A stretch of DNA of 64,000 bases from Streptomyces sp. 11x1 (lineage in GTDB: Bacteria; Actinomycetota; Actinomycetes; Streptomycetales; Streptomycetaceae): NCBI RefSeq assembly GCF_032598905.1, contig NZ_CP122458.1:1860001-1924000 (forward strand). Reading direction: 5' to 3'. This document shows positions 16,806 to 25,532 of the stretch, in pieces. Each line of letters opens with the position of its first letter. Within the stretch, counting starts at the first letter, position 1. Made by a program: the position numbers and the translations under genes. The notes beneath the pieces were generated by a model. It ran no database searches. It saw nothing but the letters and a program-made list of their open reading frames with translations, and was not told the origin of the DNA.

Positions 16806-17771
16806 TCAGATCAGCGCCGGCTCGTCCAGCGTCAGCGTCCCCGCCTCCGCGTCCAGCTCCGCCGTCACCCCGAAGGGGATCGTCAGTGCCCCTTCCCCGT
16901 GTCCGAAACCGAACTCCTCCACCACCGGTACCCCGGCCCCGCCGATCCGGTCGACGAGCAGTGCCCGCACCTTCTCGTACGGTTCGCACTCCGCCCAGGA
17001 GCCGAGGACGATGCCGACGACCCCGTCGAGCCAGCCCGCGCGCAGGAGCTGGGTGAGATAGCGGTCGAGGCGATAGGTCTCCTCGCCGACGTCCTCCAGG
17101 CAGAGCAGCGCGCCCCGGGCGGATGGCCGGGCGTGGGGACTGCCCAGCTCGGCCGCGAGCAGACAGAGGCAACCGCCGAGGAGCACGCCCCGCGCCCGGC
17201 CCGGTACGAGGGCGGCACTGCCTTCGACGGCCCGGATCGTGCGGACCGACTCGGGGGAGAACAGGGTGGCACGCAGATGTTCCTGGGCCCGGGTGTTCTT
17301 CAGGAAGTCGACCCCCGCGGCCATGGGGCCGTGCAGGGTGACCAGTCCGGCGCGGGTGGCGAACGCCTCGTGCAGCGCCGTGATGTCGCTGAACCCGACG
17401 AGTGTCTTGGGGCCCGCGGCCCGGATCGCGTCCCAGTCGAGCAGGTCGGCCATCCGCTGGACGCCGTAGCCGCCGCGGGCGCACAGCACGGCGGACACGG
17501 AGGGGTCGCACCAGGCGCTCTGGAAGTCGGCGGCCCGGTCGGCATCCGTGCCCGCGAGGTAGGAGAACTCGGGGTGCCGGTCCAATGCGTGGGGTGCGAC
17601 GACGGGGTCGAGGTCCCAGCCGCGCAGCAGGTCCAGCCCGGCGCTGAGCCGTTCCTCGGCGACCGGTCCGCTGGGCGCGACGACGGCCACCCGGGCGCCG
17701 GGGACGAGGCGAGCCGGTCTGGTCAGCGGCGTCACTGATGTCACGGGTGTCACTGGTATCACGGGTGTCAC
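16806..17771 (-). CDS. LD-carboxypeptidase (peptidase S66)
   Basis: The 321-residue protein carries the S66 serine peptidase signature: CARGGYGVQRMADLLDW, the nucleophile in GFSDIT, the catalytic Glu in LEDVGE and the His in FGFGHGEG. These enzymes remove the terminal D-Ala from murein tetrapeptides during cell-wall recycling. The N-terminus is a run of Val-Thr-Pro units offering several GTG codons; the first (17771) overlaps the S9 peptidase stop as GTGA and has GGAG nine bases upstream, so I use it. It is the last of four coupled peptidase genes. Confidence 0.88.
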   Translation of the reverse strand: MTPVIPVTPVTSVTPLTRPARLVPGARVAVVAPSGPVAEERLSAGLDLLRGWDLDPVVAPHALDRHPEFSYLAGTDADRAADFQSAWCDPSVSAVLCARGGYGVQRMADLLDWDAIRAAGPKTLVGFSDITALHEAFATRAGLVTLHGPMAAGVDFLKNTRAQEHLRATLFSPESVRTIRAVEGSAALVPGRARGVLLGGCLCLLAAELGSPHARPSARGALLCLEDVGEETYRLDRYLTQLLRAGWLDGVVGIVLGSWAECEPYEKVRALLVDRIGGAGVPVVEEFGFGHGEGALTIPFGVTAELDAEAGTLTLDEPALI

Positions 17772-19750
17772 TTGGCGAGCTCCAGAGTTGGGATACCCGG
17801 AGGATTCAACCCGAAGACCCGCGCGTACAGCGAAAGCTCCGCCTCCAGGGCCCGCACCATCGTCTCCGCCCGCCGGAAGCCGTGCCCCTCCCCCTCGAAG
17901 GCGAGGTAGGCGTGCGGCACCCGCCGCCCGTCCAGCCGGGCGAGGAACCGCTCGCACTGCGCGGGCGGGCAGATCACGTCGTCGAGGCCCTGGAGCAGTA
18001 GGAACGGCGCCTTGATCCGGTCGGCGTGCTCGGTGGGCGACCGCTCCGCGTACCGCATCGGCTCCTCGGTCAGGGGACCCACTAGAGTCTCCAGATACTG
18101 GGATTCGAAGTCGTGCGTCTCCCCCGAACCCCAGTTCGCGAGGTCGAGGATGGGGTACAGGATGGTTCCGCAGGCGTATACATCGGTCGCGGTGAGGGAC
18201 ACGGCGGCGGTCCAGCCGCCCGCGCTGCCGCCCCTGATGGCCAGCCTGGTCCGGTCGGCGGTGCCTTCGTCGGCGAGGGCGAGCGCGACGGCCGCGCAGT
18301 CCTCGACGTCGACGACGCCCCACTGTTCGCGCAGCCGGTTGCGGTACTCCCGTCCGTATCCGGTGGACCCGCCGTAGTTGACCTCGGCGACGCCGATGCC
18401 GCGTGAGGTGAAGTAGGCGATCGCGAGGTCCAGGACCAGCGGCGCGCGGCTGGTGGGCCCGCCGTGGGCCCAGACGACGTAGGGCGGCAGCTCGGTGCTG
18501 AAGGCGACGGCGCCGGGGTTGTGGGGCGGGTAGACGTGGGCGTGGATCTCGCGTCCGGCGGGGCCGAGGAAGCTGCGGATCTGGGGTTCGGGGTAGTAGG
18601 AGGGGTCCACCGGGTCGTCGTGCACGGCTCCGACCACCCGGGCGTCGCCGGTGGCCGCGTCCAGTTCGACCACCTCGTAGGCGCTGCGGGGGCTGGCGCC
18701 GATGCCGAGGACCCGGCCGCCGCGCACGGCGAGCGAGGGCGCGAACTCCGTCCATGGTCCGGCCGCGTCCACGACCTGGCCGGTCTCCAGGTCGAGGACG
18801 CCGAGCGCGGTGGCGCCCCGCCCGTGGATCACGGCGACCAGCCCGCCCTCCAGCAGCGCGAACCAGCGCCAGCCGACCTTCCACAGCGGGCCGCCGAACT
18901 CCTCCTCCCGGGCACACAGGGCCGTGCGGTCGCCGCCGTCGGGGTCGAGGCGGTAGAGGTTCCAGTAGCCGGTGGTGTCGCTGGAGTACACGAGGGTGCC
19001 GTCGGCGGCCCAGTCGACCTGGGCGACGGACGCCTCCGGGCCGCCCGCGACGGTCCGGGGCGTGCCGAGCAGGCCGTCCTCGGTCACCTCGGCGACCAGC
19101 AGCGACGTGCCGTCCCAGGGCATCCTGGGGTGGTCCCAGGCGAGCCAGGCGGCACGGTGGCCGTCGGGCGAGAGCCGGGGGCAGGTGACGAACCGCCGGC
19201 TGTCGTCGGTGAGTTCCCGTACTTCACCCCGGTCCTCGGCCGCCGAGCCGTCCAGCGGTACGGCGGCGACGACCCGGCGGACGTCGGTGGGCCCCTCGCC
19301 GGTGAACTCCTCCAGGACGCACCACACCTCGTCCCGCTCCGGGTGCGGTCTCGGGTCCACCCAGCGCAGGCCGCCGCCGACCGGCGACACCGGGGTGAGC
19401 GGGCGGGGCTCGCCGCCCGGTTCGAACCCGTAGAGGCGCTGGTCGGCGAAGTTCGCGAAGACCACGAGGTGGCCGGTGTCCCGCGGGACCGCGGTCCAGG
19501 GCTGCCCGCCGTACTCCATGACGCGGCTGCGCACGTTCCACGGGGCCGACAGGACCGACTCCTCCGTGCCGTCGGCCGTGCGCCGCACCAGGGTGCGCCG
19601 GCCGCCCTCGGCGGGCCGTGGCTCGGTCCACCAGGCCTCGTCGCCGACGAAGCCCACGAACTCGGGATGCCCGTCGTGCGCGGCGGCGAGCGCCGCGTCG
19701 ATCGGCGAGGGCCACGAACCGTACGCCAGGGTCTGCACCTTGTCCCCCAT
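17768..19750 (-). CDS. S9-family prolyl-oligopeptidase-like peptidase
   Basis: A 660-residue protein with an N-terminal seven-bladed beta-propeller (about residues 20-390; SPDGHRAAWLAWDHPRMPWD and SSDTTGYWNLY are typical blades) and a C-terminal alpha/beta hydrolase. The triad is visible: Ser in RGGSAGGWT, Asp in GLDDVICPP, His in EGHGFRR. The family cleaves short peptides (dipeptidyl/acyl-peptide type). No signal peptide is seen, so it is cytosolic. I use the ATG at 19750 with GAAGGGAC upstream; an ATG at 19774 also fits and lies three bases after the M20 stop. Confidence 0.86.
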   Translation of the reverse strand: MGDKVQTLAYGSWPSPIDAALAAAHDGHPEFVGFVGDEAWWTEPRPAEGGRRTLVRRTADGTEESVLSAPWNVRSRVMEYGGQPWTAVPRDTGHLVVFANFADQRLYGFEPGGEPRPLTPVSPVGGGLRWVDPRPHPERDEVWCVLEEFTGEGPTDVRRVVAAVPLDGSAAEDRGEVRELTDDSRRFVTCPRLSPDGHRAAWLAWDHPRMPWDGTSLLVAEVTEDGLLGTPRTVAGGPEASVAQVDWAADGTLVYSSDTTGYWNLYRLDPDGGDRTALCAREEEFGGPLWKVGWRWFALLEGGLVAVIHGRGATALGVLDLETGQVVDAAGPWTEFAPSLAVRGGRVLGIGASPRSAYEVVELDAATGDARVVGAVHDDPVDPSYYPEPQIRSFLGPAGREIHAHVYPPHNPGAVAFSTELPPYVVWAHGGPTSRAPLVLDLAIAYFTSRGIGVAEVNYGGSTGYGREYRNRLREQWGVVDVEDCAAVALALADEGTADRTRLAIRGGSAGGWTAAVSLTATDVYACGTILYPILDLANWGSGETHDFESQYLETLVGPLTEEPMRYAERSPTEHADRIKAPFLLLQGLDDVICPPAQCERFLARLDGRRVPHAYLAFEGEGHGFRRAETMVRALEAELSLYARVFGLNPPGIPTLELAK

Positions 19751-19777
19751 GTCCCTTCGTCCCCCGAGTCTCATCGG

Positions 19778-21109
19778 TCAGGCCGTCCGCAGGAAGCGGT
19801 CGAGCACACGGACGCCGAAGTGGAGCGCCTCCACGGGGACGCGCTCGTCGACGCCGTGGAAGAGCGCCGCGTAGTCGAAGCCCTCGGGAAGCTTCAGCGG
19901 CGAGAAGCCGTAGCCGGTGATGCCGAGCCGCGAGAACTGCTTGGCGTCGGTGCCGCCCGGCATGCAGTACGGCACCACGTGCCCTTCGGGCGCGAACTCC
20001 TCGACGGCTGCCCGCATCCGCGCGTACGTGGTGGAGTCCACCGGCGCCTGGAGCGCCACCTCCCGGTGTTCGTACTCCCACTCCACGTCCGGTCCGGTGA
20101 GCAGGTCGAGGGTCTCCCGGAACTCGTCCTCGCCGCCGGGCAGATACCGTCCGTCCACACGTGCGGCGGCCTCCCCCGGGATCACGTTGATCTTGTAACC
20201 GGCGTCCAGCATGGTCGGGTTGGCGCTGTTGCGGACGGTCGCCTCGACCAGGGCGGCGGCCGGGCCGAGCTTGTCGAGCAGCCGGTCGACGCCGCCCGGG
20301 CCGTCGAGGTCGGCCTCGACGCCGTACAGCGCGGCGAGTTCGGTGAGGGCGGCGCGGACGGTCGGGGTGAGCCGCAGGGGCCACTCGTGGGCGCCGATCC
20401 GGGCGACGGCCGCCGCCAGCCGGGTCACGGCGTTGGCCCGGTTCACCTTGGAGCCGTGGCCGGCCCGGCCGCGTGCGGTGAGCTTCAGCCAGCCGGTGCC
20501 GCGCTCCCCCGCCGCGATCGGATAGATCTGCCGGCCGCCGCCGTCGTGGAAGGTGAAGGCCCCCGATTCGCTGATGCCCTCGGTGCAGCCCTCGAAGAGA
20601 GCGGCGTGCCGGTCGGCGAGGAACCCGGAGCCGTCCTCGGCGCTCGCCTCCTCGTCGGCGGTGAACGCGATCACGAGGTCCCGGCGGGGGCGCACGCCGG
20701 TGCGCGCCCACTGGCGTACGACGGCGAGGATCATCGCGTCCATGTTCTTCATGTCGACCGCGCCCCGCCCCCAGACCACACCGTCGCGGATCTCCCCGGA
20801 GAACGGGTGCACGGTCCAGTCGGCGGCCTGGGCGGGCACGACGTCCAGATGACCGTGGACCAGCAGGGCGTCCGCCGACGGGTCGGTGCCCTCGATCCGC
20901 GCCACCACGTTGGTCCGGCCCTCGGTGCGCTCCAGCAGTGTGGGCTCCAGGCCCGCCTCGGCCAGCAGCGCGGCGGCGTACTCGGCGGCCGGCCGCTCCC
21001 GGCAGTCCCCGCCGCCACGGTTGGTGGTGTCGATGCGGATGAGGTCGGAGGTGAACCGGACCACCTCGTCCAGCGCCCGCTGGTCCACGGGTGCCGTCTG
21101 CTCAGCCAT
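19778..21109 (-). CDS. M20-family zinc peptidase
   Basis: A 443-residue cytosolic metallopeptidase. It has the M20 metal and catalytic motifs in order: HGHLDVVP, GRGAVDMKN, the catalytic Glu in ADEEAS, and the final His in LFHGVDERVP. A dimerisation domain lies between about residues 190 and 310 (ARGRAGHGSKVNRANAVTRL). The members cleave di- and tripeptides or N-acylated amino acids. The ATG has GGAGGAGA upstream and overlaps the M55 stop by eight bases. Confidence 0.88.
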   Translation of the reverse strand: MAEQTAPVDQRALDEVVRFTSDLIRIDTTNRGGGDCRERPAAEYAAALLAEAGLEPTLLERTEGRTNVVARIEGTDPSADALLVHGHLDVVPAQAADWTVHPFSGEIRDGVVWGRGAVDMKNMDAMILAVVRQWARTGVRPRRDLVIAFTADEEASAEDGSGFLADRHAALFEGCTEGISESGAFTFHDGGGRQIYPIAAGERGTGWLKLTARGRAGHGSKVNRANAVTRLAAAVARIGAHEWPLRLTPTVRAALTELAALYGVEADLDGPGGVDRLLDKLGPAAALVEATVRNSANPTMLDAGYKINVIPGEAAARVDGRYLPGGEDEFRETLDLLTGPDVEWEYEHREVALQAPVDSTTYARMRAAVEEFAPEGHVVPYCMPGGTDAKQFSRLGITGYGFSPLKLPEGFDYAALFHGVDERVPVEALHFGVRVLDRFLRTA

Positions 21110-21935
21110 ATGTCTCCTCCACCGCGGCCGAGACGATCGTGGTGACCGCCTTGAAGGTGCGGATTCCCTCGTACATCGTCGGGCTGGTGTACGCGACCTT
21201 GCGTTCACCGGTACGGACCACCCCGGGCACCACGGTCGCGGCCATCGCCAGATGCTCGGCGTCGAACTCCAGCGCCACGGTGAACGGGCCGCCCCTGACC
21301 GGTTCGTGCCGTACGGCGAGCGCCGCGGCCTCCTTCGCCGCCGCGCGGATGTCCGCGGCCGTTCTCGCCGGGGTGCGGCACACCGCCGCGTACCGCGACA
21401 CATGGTCCTTGACCGCCACTTTGAGCGCCTCGGGCGCATAGCCCAGGGCGTCCTCGCACGCCACGTCGTCGCCGGTCACCAGCACCACCGGTACCCCGTA
21501 CTCGGCCACCACATGCGAGTTGAGCAGGCCTTCGCTGGCCCGTTCGTCGTTCACCCACACCCCGGTGATGGAGTTCGCCAGGTAGGTGTGGGCGAGGACG
21601 CCCTCCATCCCGGCGCCCGCGTGATAGCCCACGAACGCGATGCCGTCCACGTCCCCGTGCTGCACGCCCTCCACCATGGACAGCGCCTTGTGGCGGCCGG
21701 TGAGCATCTGGGCGCGCTCGTCCAGCTCCTCCAGCAGCAGGTTGCGCATCGTCCAGTGCGCCTCGTTGATCAGCACCTCGTCGGCCCCGCCGTCGAGGAA
21801 CCCGAGCACGGCGGCGTTCACGTCCGAGGTGAACATCGAACGGCACCGCTCCCACTGCTGTGTCCCCGGCAGCACGTCGGCCGGCCAGGTGACACCGGTG
21901 GCGCCCTCCATGTCGGCGCTGATGAGGATCTTCAT
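21102..21935 (-). CDS. D-aminopeptidase, DppA family (peptidase M55)
   Basis: The 277-residue protein begins MKILISADMEGATGV, the zinc-binding DxE motif of M55. Later ligands sit in INEAHWTMRNLL, GYHAGAG and the Glu in NDERASEGLL. M55 enzymes hydrolyse D-amino-acid peptides such as D-Ala-D-Ala. It heads the four-peptidase operon. A TACGGT box lies seven bases before the ATG without a ribosome site, so the operon transcript may begin at this start codon. Confidence 0.88.
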   Translation of the reverse strand: MKILISADMEGATGVTWPADVLPGTQQWERCRSMFTSDVNAAVLGFLDGGADEVLINEAHWTMRNLLLEELDERAQMLTGRHKALSMVEGVQHGDVDGIAFVGYHAGAGMEGVLAHTYLANSITGVWVNDERASEGLLNSHVVAEYGVPVVLVTGDDVACEDALGYAPEALKVAVKDHVSRYAAVCRTPARTAADIRAAAKEAAALAVRHEPVRGGPFTVALEFDAEHLAMAATVVPGVVRTGERKVAYTSPTMYEGIRTFKAVTTIVSAAVEETYG

Positions 21936-22059
21936 GGCTCGAACCGTACGCGCTCACGACGATCCGTGGCAGACCTGTGGATAACTCTCACCGGCCCGGC
22001 CCACCGAGGCGTGGACCGGGGCCTGTCGTCACCTCGCCGTCCGCCCGCGACGCCCGGCC

Positions 22060-22785
22060 TCAGGCCGTGCGGCCGGCCACGTACCACCTGGACGGCAGTT
22101 CGAGGCGGGTGCCGTCCGCGGTGTGTTCCGTGGTGGCCAGCGGGAGTTCACCGCTGGCCACCACGGTGAGACCGGCGGCACGCAGGTACTTGGGGACCGC
22201 GGCGTCGGTGACCTCGCCGGGGGCGATGCCGTGCCGGAAGATCGGGGCGAGCTTGGCGGGAGGACCGGCCGGGTCGGCCGCGAGGCCCATGAGAACGGGC
22301 TTCGCGGCCTCGGCCAGTTCGACGAGGCAGACCCGGCCGCGTTCGCCCAGCAGCGTGGCAACGGTGTCCACGAGTCGCTGGCGGTCGTCGGGCTCGCACT
22401 GGTGGAGGACGCCGCGCACATAGACGTTGGCGTCGCCGAGGTCGGCGTGGAGGGCTTCGGCGTCCGTCTTGTCGGCCGCGTCGAGCACACGGTAGGCGGC
22501 CCGGCCGTCCGGGTCGGCCGCGCGGGCCCGGTCGAGGGCGGCGCCGGAGAGGTCGACGCCGATGACGCGGGGGAAGCGGTCGGCCAGGAAGCGGGTCTGG
22601 GTGCCGTTGCCGCAGCCCAGGTCGACCAGGGGGAGGTCCGCCGCGGTCAGGTAGGGCTCGAAGAGCGCCAGATGAACGGCCGCGGTCCGCTCGGGCCCCG
22701 CGTCCCAGAAGACGGCGCCCGGTTCGTCGGAGGCCTCCCGCCAGAACCCCTCCCAGGCGTCCCGGTACCGACTCGTCACACTCAT
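22060..22785 (-). CDS. SAM-dependent methyltransferase
   Basis: A 241-residue class I methyltransferase with motif I VDLGCGNGTQTRFLADRF, the acidic loop GVDLSGAALDRARA and post-I VLDAADKTDAE. The C-terminus contains a SRWYVAGR strand. Distantly like thiopurine/type-12 methyltransferases. The substrate is unknown. It reads away from the peptidase operon's end and has its own upstream gap of about 110 bases. Confidence 0.8.
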   Translation of the reverse strand: MSVTSRYRDAWEGFWREASDEPGAVFWDAGPERTAAVHLALFEPYLTAADLPLVDLGCGNGTQTRFLADRFPRVIGVDLSGAALDRARAADPDGRAAYRVLDAADKTDAEALHADLGDANVYVRGVLHQCEPDDRQRLVDTVATLLGERGRVCLVELAEAAKPVLMGLAADPAGPPAKLAPIFRHGIAPGEVTDAAVPKYLRAAGLTVVASGELPLATTEHTADGTRLELPSRWYVAGRTA

Positions 22786-22895
22786 GCCCTACCCCCGACC
22801 AGCGACACGGCCGCCGCTGTGACGGCCCAGATCGGTCTACCCTGCCCGGCAGCCGGAGACAAGCGCCGTGCGCGTACCTTCACCCCGCGTTCGGA

Positions 22896-25358
22896 TCACG
22901 CGCGCCGCCTCGGCAGGGTCAGTTCGAACCACACGGTCTTGCCCGCGCCCGTCCGGCTGGTCCCCCACTCGCGGGCCAGGGCGGTCAGGACACGCAGTCC
23001 ACGGCCGAACTCGTCCGTCGGTGCCGCGCTGAGCAGGGTCGGCAGCGTCGGATCGTCGTCGTAGACCTCGCACAGCAGGGTGTCGCCACGGACCAGACGC
23101 AGTTCGATCCGGCGCCCACGCGCGTGCCGTACGGCGTTGGTGACGAGTTCGCCGGCCAGGAGCGCGGTGGTGTCCGTGAGGGCGTCGAGGCCCCAGACGG
23201 ACAGCTGTTCGCGGACGGCGGCGCGAGCGCGGGCCGCCTCGACCGGGTCGGGGGCGAGACGCCACTCGGCGACGTCCTCGGGCTCGATGCCGCTCAGCCG
23301 CGCCATCAGCAGGGCGACGTCGTCCTTTCGGCCGCCGCGTGTGTTGAGGGCGCGGATGATCGTGTCGCAGGCGTCGTCCATGGAGGCGGCCGGGTGGGCG
23401 GCGGACTCGCAGAGCGTCGCGAGGCCCACGCCGATGTCCTCGCCGCGCATCTCGACCAGCCCGTCGGTACACATCACGAGCCGGTCACCCGGCTCCACGC
23501 GCACGCGTACCGCCTCGAACGCCACCCCGCCGACGCCGATCGGCGCGCCCGTGGGCAGGTCGAGCAGTTCGCTGCGGCCGTCCGCCGCGCGGACCAGCAC
23601 GGGTGGGATGTGGCCCGCGTTGGCGAGGTGCAGTTCGCTCGCGATGGGGTCGTAGACGGCGTAGAGGCAGGTCGCGAGATAGTGCTCGCCGAGGCGCTGG
23701 GCGAGGTCGTCGAGGTTGCGCAGGAGCTGCGCGGGCGGCAGATCGAGGGCAGCCATGGTCTGCACGGCCGTGCGCAACTGGCCCATCATCGCGGCCGAGT
23801 TGAGGCCGTGCCCCATCACGTCGCCGACGACCAGCGCGGTGCGGGCGCCCGGCAGCTTCACCGAGTCGAACCAGTCGCCGCCGACCCGCCCGAGCAGGGT
23901 GCCCGGCAGATAGCGGGTGGCGATGTCGCAGCCCGTCATGTGGGCCTCGATCTGCGGGAGCATGCTGTCCTGGAGCGTCTCGGCGACGTTCTCCTGGTAG
24001 GTGTACATCCGGGCGTTGTCGAGGACGAGGCCGGCCCGGGCGGCGAGTTCGGCGCCGGTCACGCGGTCCATGTCGTCGAAGACCTCGCGCTCCGGGTGGC
24101 GCAGCAGGATCATGAAGCCGAGGACGACGTTGCGGGCCTTCAGGGGCACGACCAGCATGGAGCGGCCCGTGATCAGCGGCCGGATGTCGCGCTTCTCGAA
24201 CTGCGCGGCGATCGCGTGCCCCATCTGCTCGGTGATGCGCGGGACGAGGACGGGCTCGCCGGTGGTCATGCACTGGAAGAACGGGGTGTGCGCCGGGAAC
24301 GGCATGGCCTCGCCGACGGGCACGACGTCGTCCCAGCGACCCGGCTCGTCCGTGTGCTCCACGGCCACCCGGTGCCACATGGTCGTCGTGTCGGGCACCC
24401 CATCCGGGAACCCCTCGCCGGCGACGACCTGTTCGCGCAGATAGGTGCCGGCGACGTCGGTGAAGCGGGGCACGACCGCCCTGCTGACCTCGACGATGGT
24501 CCGGGAGAGGTCGAGGGAGGTGCCGATGCGCCCGCTGACCTCGTTGAGGAACTCCAGACGCTCGCGCACGGCCGCGTGTTCGAGGTCCTCGCCCTCGTCC
24601 GGCGCGTCCTCCGGCACCGTCAGCCCCTGTGCGACGGCGCGCGCGGCCCGTTCCCGGCGGGCCCGTCGCCCCGCGCGCCGGGGCACGCCCCAGTCAGGGG
24701 TGACGGGCACCCGGTTGTTCTGGCTGAACTCCAGTACCGGATAACCGAGTTCGAGAACCTGGGCGACGATGCGGGCGCCCTCGCCGACGCTCATGCTGGG
24801 CAGGATCTCGGGGAGCCTGCGGGCGAGTTCCTCGGCACCGGGGAAGTCGGTGTGCAGGGCGAATCCAGGGGCGATGCGCTCGACGGCGACGTCCGCCCCG
24901 TCCTCGCGCCGCAGGGTCTCCGCGTCGGCGGCCAGCACCAGCAGCCGTTCCCGGCCGGGGCCGACCAGGGGGTACGCCCACCACAGGACGTCGATCCTGC
25001 CGCGGCCGGGCACGGTGAGCCGGGCGCGGCCGGCCGCCGGGTAGGAGAGCTGCCCGTCGAGCGAGGTCTCCAGGTCGTGGCCGAGGACGTCGTACGCGCC
25101 GTCGGCCACGCGGAGCAGGATGTCGTCCTCGTCGGGGAGGGCGCCGGAGACGGGCAGCAGGTCGAGGGCGGGGTGGCCCACCGCTTCGTCCTTGGTCGTG
25201 CCGAAGAGCCGGCGTGCGCCGGAGCTCCAGTGCGACACGAGCCCGGCGCGGTCGACCACGACGACGGCCAGGGGAATCCGGCCGACGGCGGCGTGTTCCG
25301 GCGTCTCGTCACCGGCTACGAGGCCGGTAGTCGCGCCCGTGTCGGTGCCACGGTCCAT
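22896..25358 (-). CDS. PAS-GAF-SpoIIE phosphatase with anti-sigma-kinase-like C-terminus
   Basis: The 820-residue soluble protein has four modules. A PAS domain lies at about residues 25-150 (RAGLVSHWSSGARRLFGTTK). A GAF domain lies at about 260-440. A PP2C-like SpoIIE/RsbU phosphatase lies at about 460-680 (GGDWFDSVKLPGARTALVVG, VMGHGLNSAAMMG, CTDGLVEMR). An RsbW-like ATPase fold lies at about 690-815 (LLAGELVTNAVRHARGRRIE). Such proteins dephosphorylate anti-anti-sigma factors and can also act as kinase switches for stress sigma factors, which are abundant in Streptomyces. No STAS partner gene is in the window. The ATG has AAAGGG eight bases upstream; a TTG two codons earlier is less likely. 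Confidence 0.88.
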   Translation of the reverse strand: MDRGTDTGATTGLVAGDETPEHAAVGRIPLAVVVVDRAGLVSHWSSGARRLFGTTKDEAVGHPALDLLPVSGALPDEDDILLRVADGAYDVLGHDLETSLDGQLSYPAAGRARLTVPGRGRIDVLWWAYPLVGPGRERLLVLAADAETLRREDGADVAVERIAPGFALHTDFPGAEELARRLPEILPSMSVGEGARIVAQVLELGYPVLEFSQNNRVPVTPDWGVPRRAGRRARRERAARAVAQGLTVPEDAPDEGEDLEHAAVRERLEFLNEVSGRIGTSLDLSRTIVEVSRAVVPRFTDVAGTYLREQVVAGEGFPDGVPDTTTMWHRVAVEHTDEPGRWDDVVPVGEAMPFPAHTPFFQCMTTGEPVLVPRITEQMGHAIAAQFEKRDIRPLITGRSMLVVPLKARNVVLGFMILLRHPEREVFDDMDRVTGAELAARAGLVLDNARMYTYQENVAETLQDSMLPQIEAHMTGCDIATRYLPGTLLGRVGGDWFDSVKLPGARTALVVGDVMGHGLNSAAMMGQLRTAVQTMAALDLPPAQLLRNLDDLAQRLGEHYLATCLYAVYDPIASELHLANAGHIPPVLVRAADGRSELLDLPTGAPIGVGGVAFEAVRVRVEPGDRLVMCTDGLVEMRGEDIGVGLATLCESAAHPAASMDDACDTIIRALNTRGGRKDDVALLMARLSGIEPEDVAEWRLAPDPVEAARARAAVREQLSVWGLDALTDTTALLAGELVTNAVRHARGRRIELRLVRGDTLLCEVYDDDPTLPTLLSAAPTDEFGRGLRVLTALAREWGTSRTGAGKTVWFELTLPRRRA

Positions 25359-25532
25359 GGCCAAGGCCCTTTCTTCCCATGGCTCGCAAGATCTGCGCCG
25401 CCCCCACTACCGTACGGCTGCGTAGCGTTGCGATGTGTGGCAATACGCAAATTGCTCCCTGGGAGCCTCCGGCGCACGCGCAGGCCACACGGGCGGCGCA
25501 CGATGGTCCGCGCGCCCCCGAGTGCCGGCACC

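Noticed and set aside
18464..21145. 893-codon plus-strand frame opposite the peptidase operon
   Set aside because: Shadow of S9 and M20 peptidase genes, no recognisable fold.
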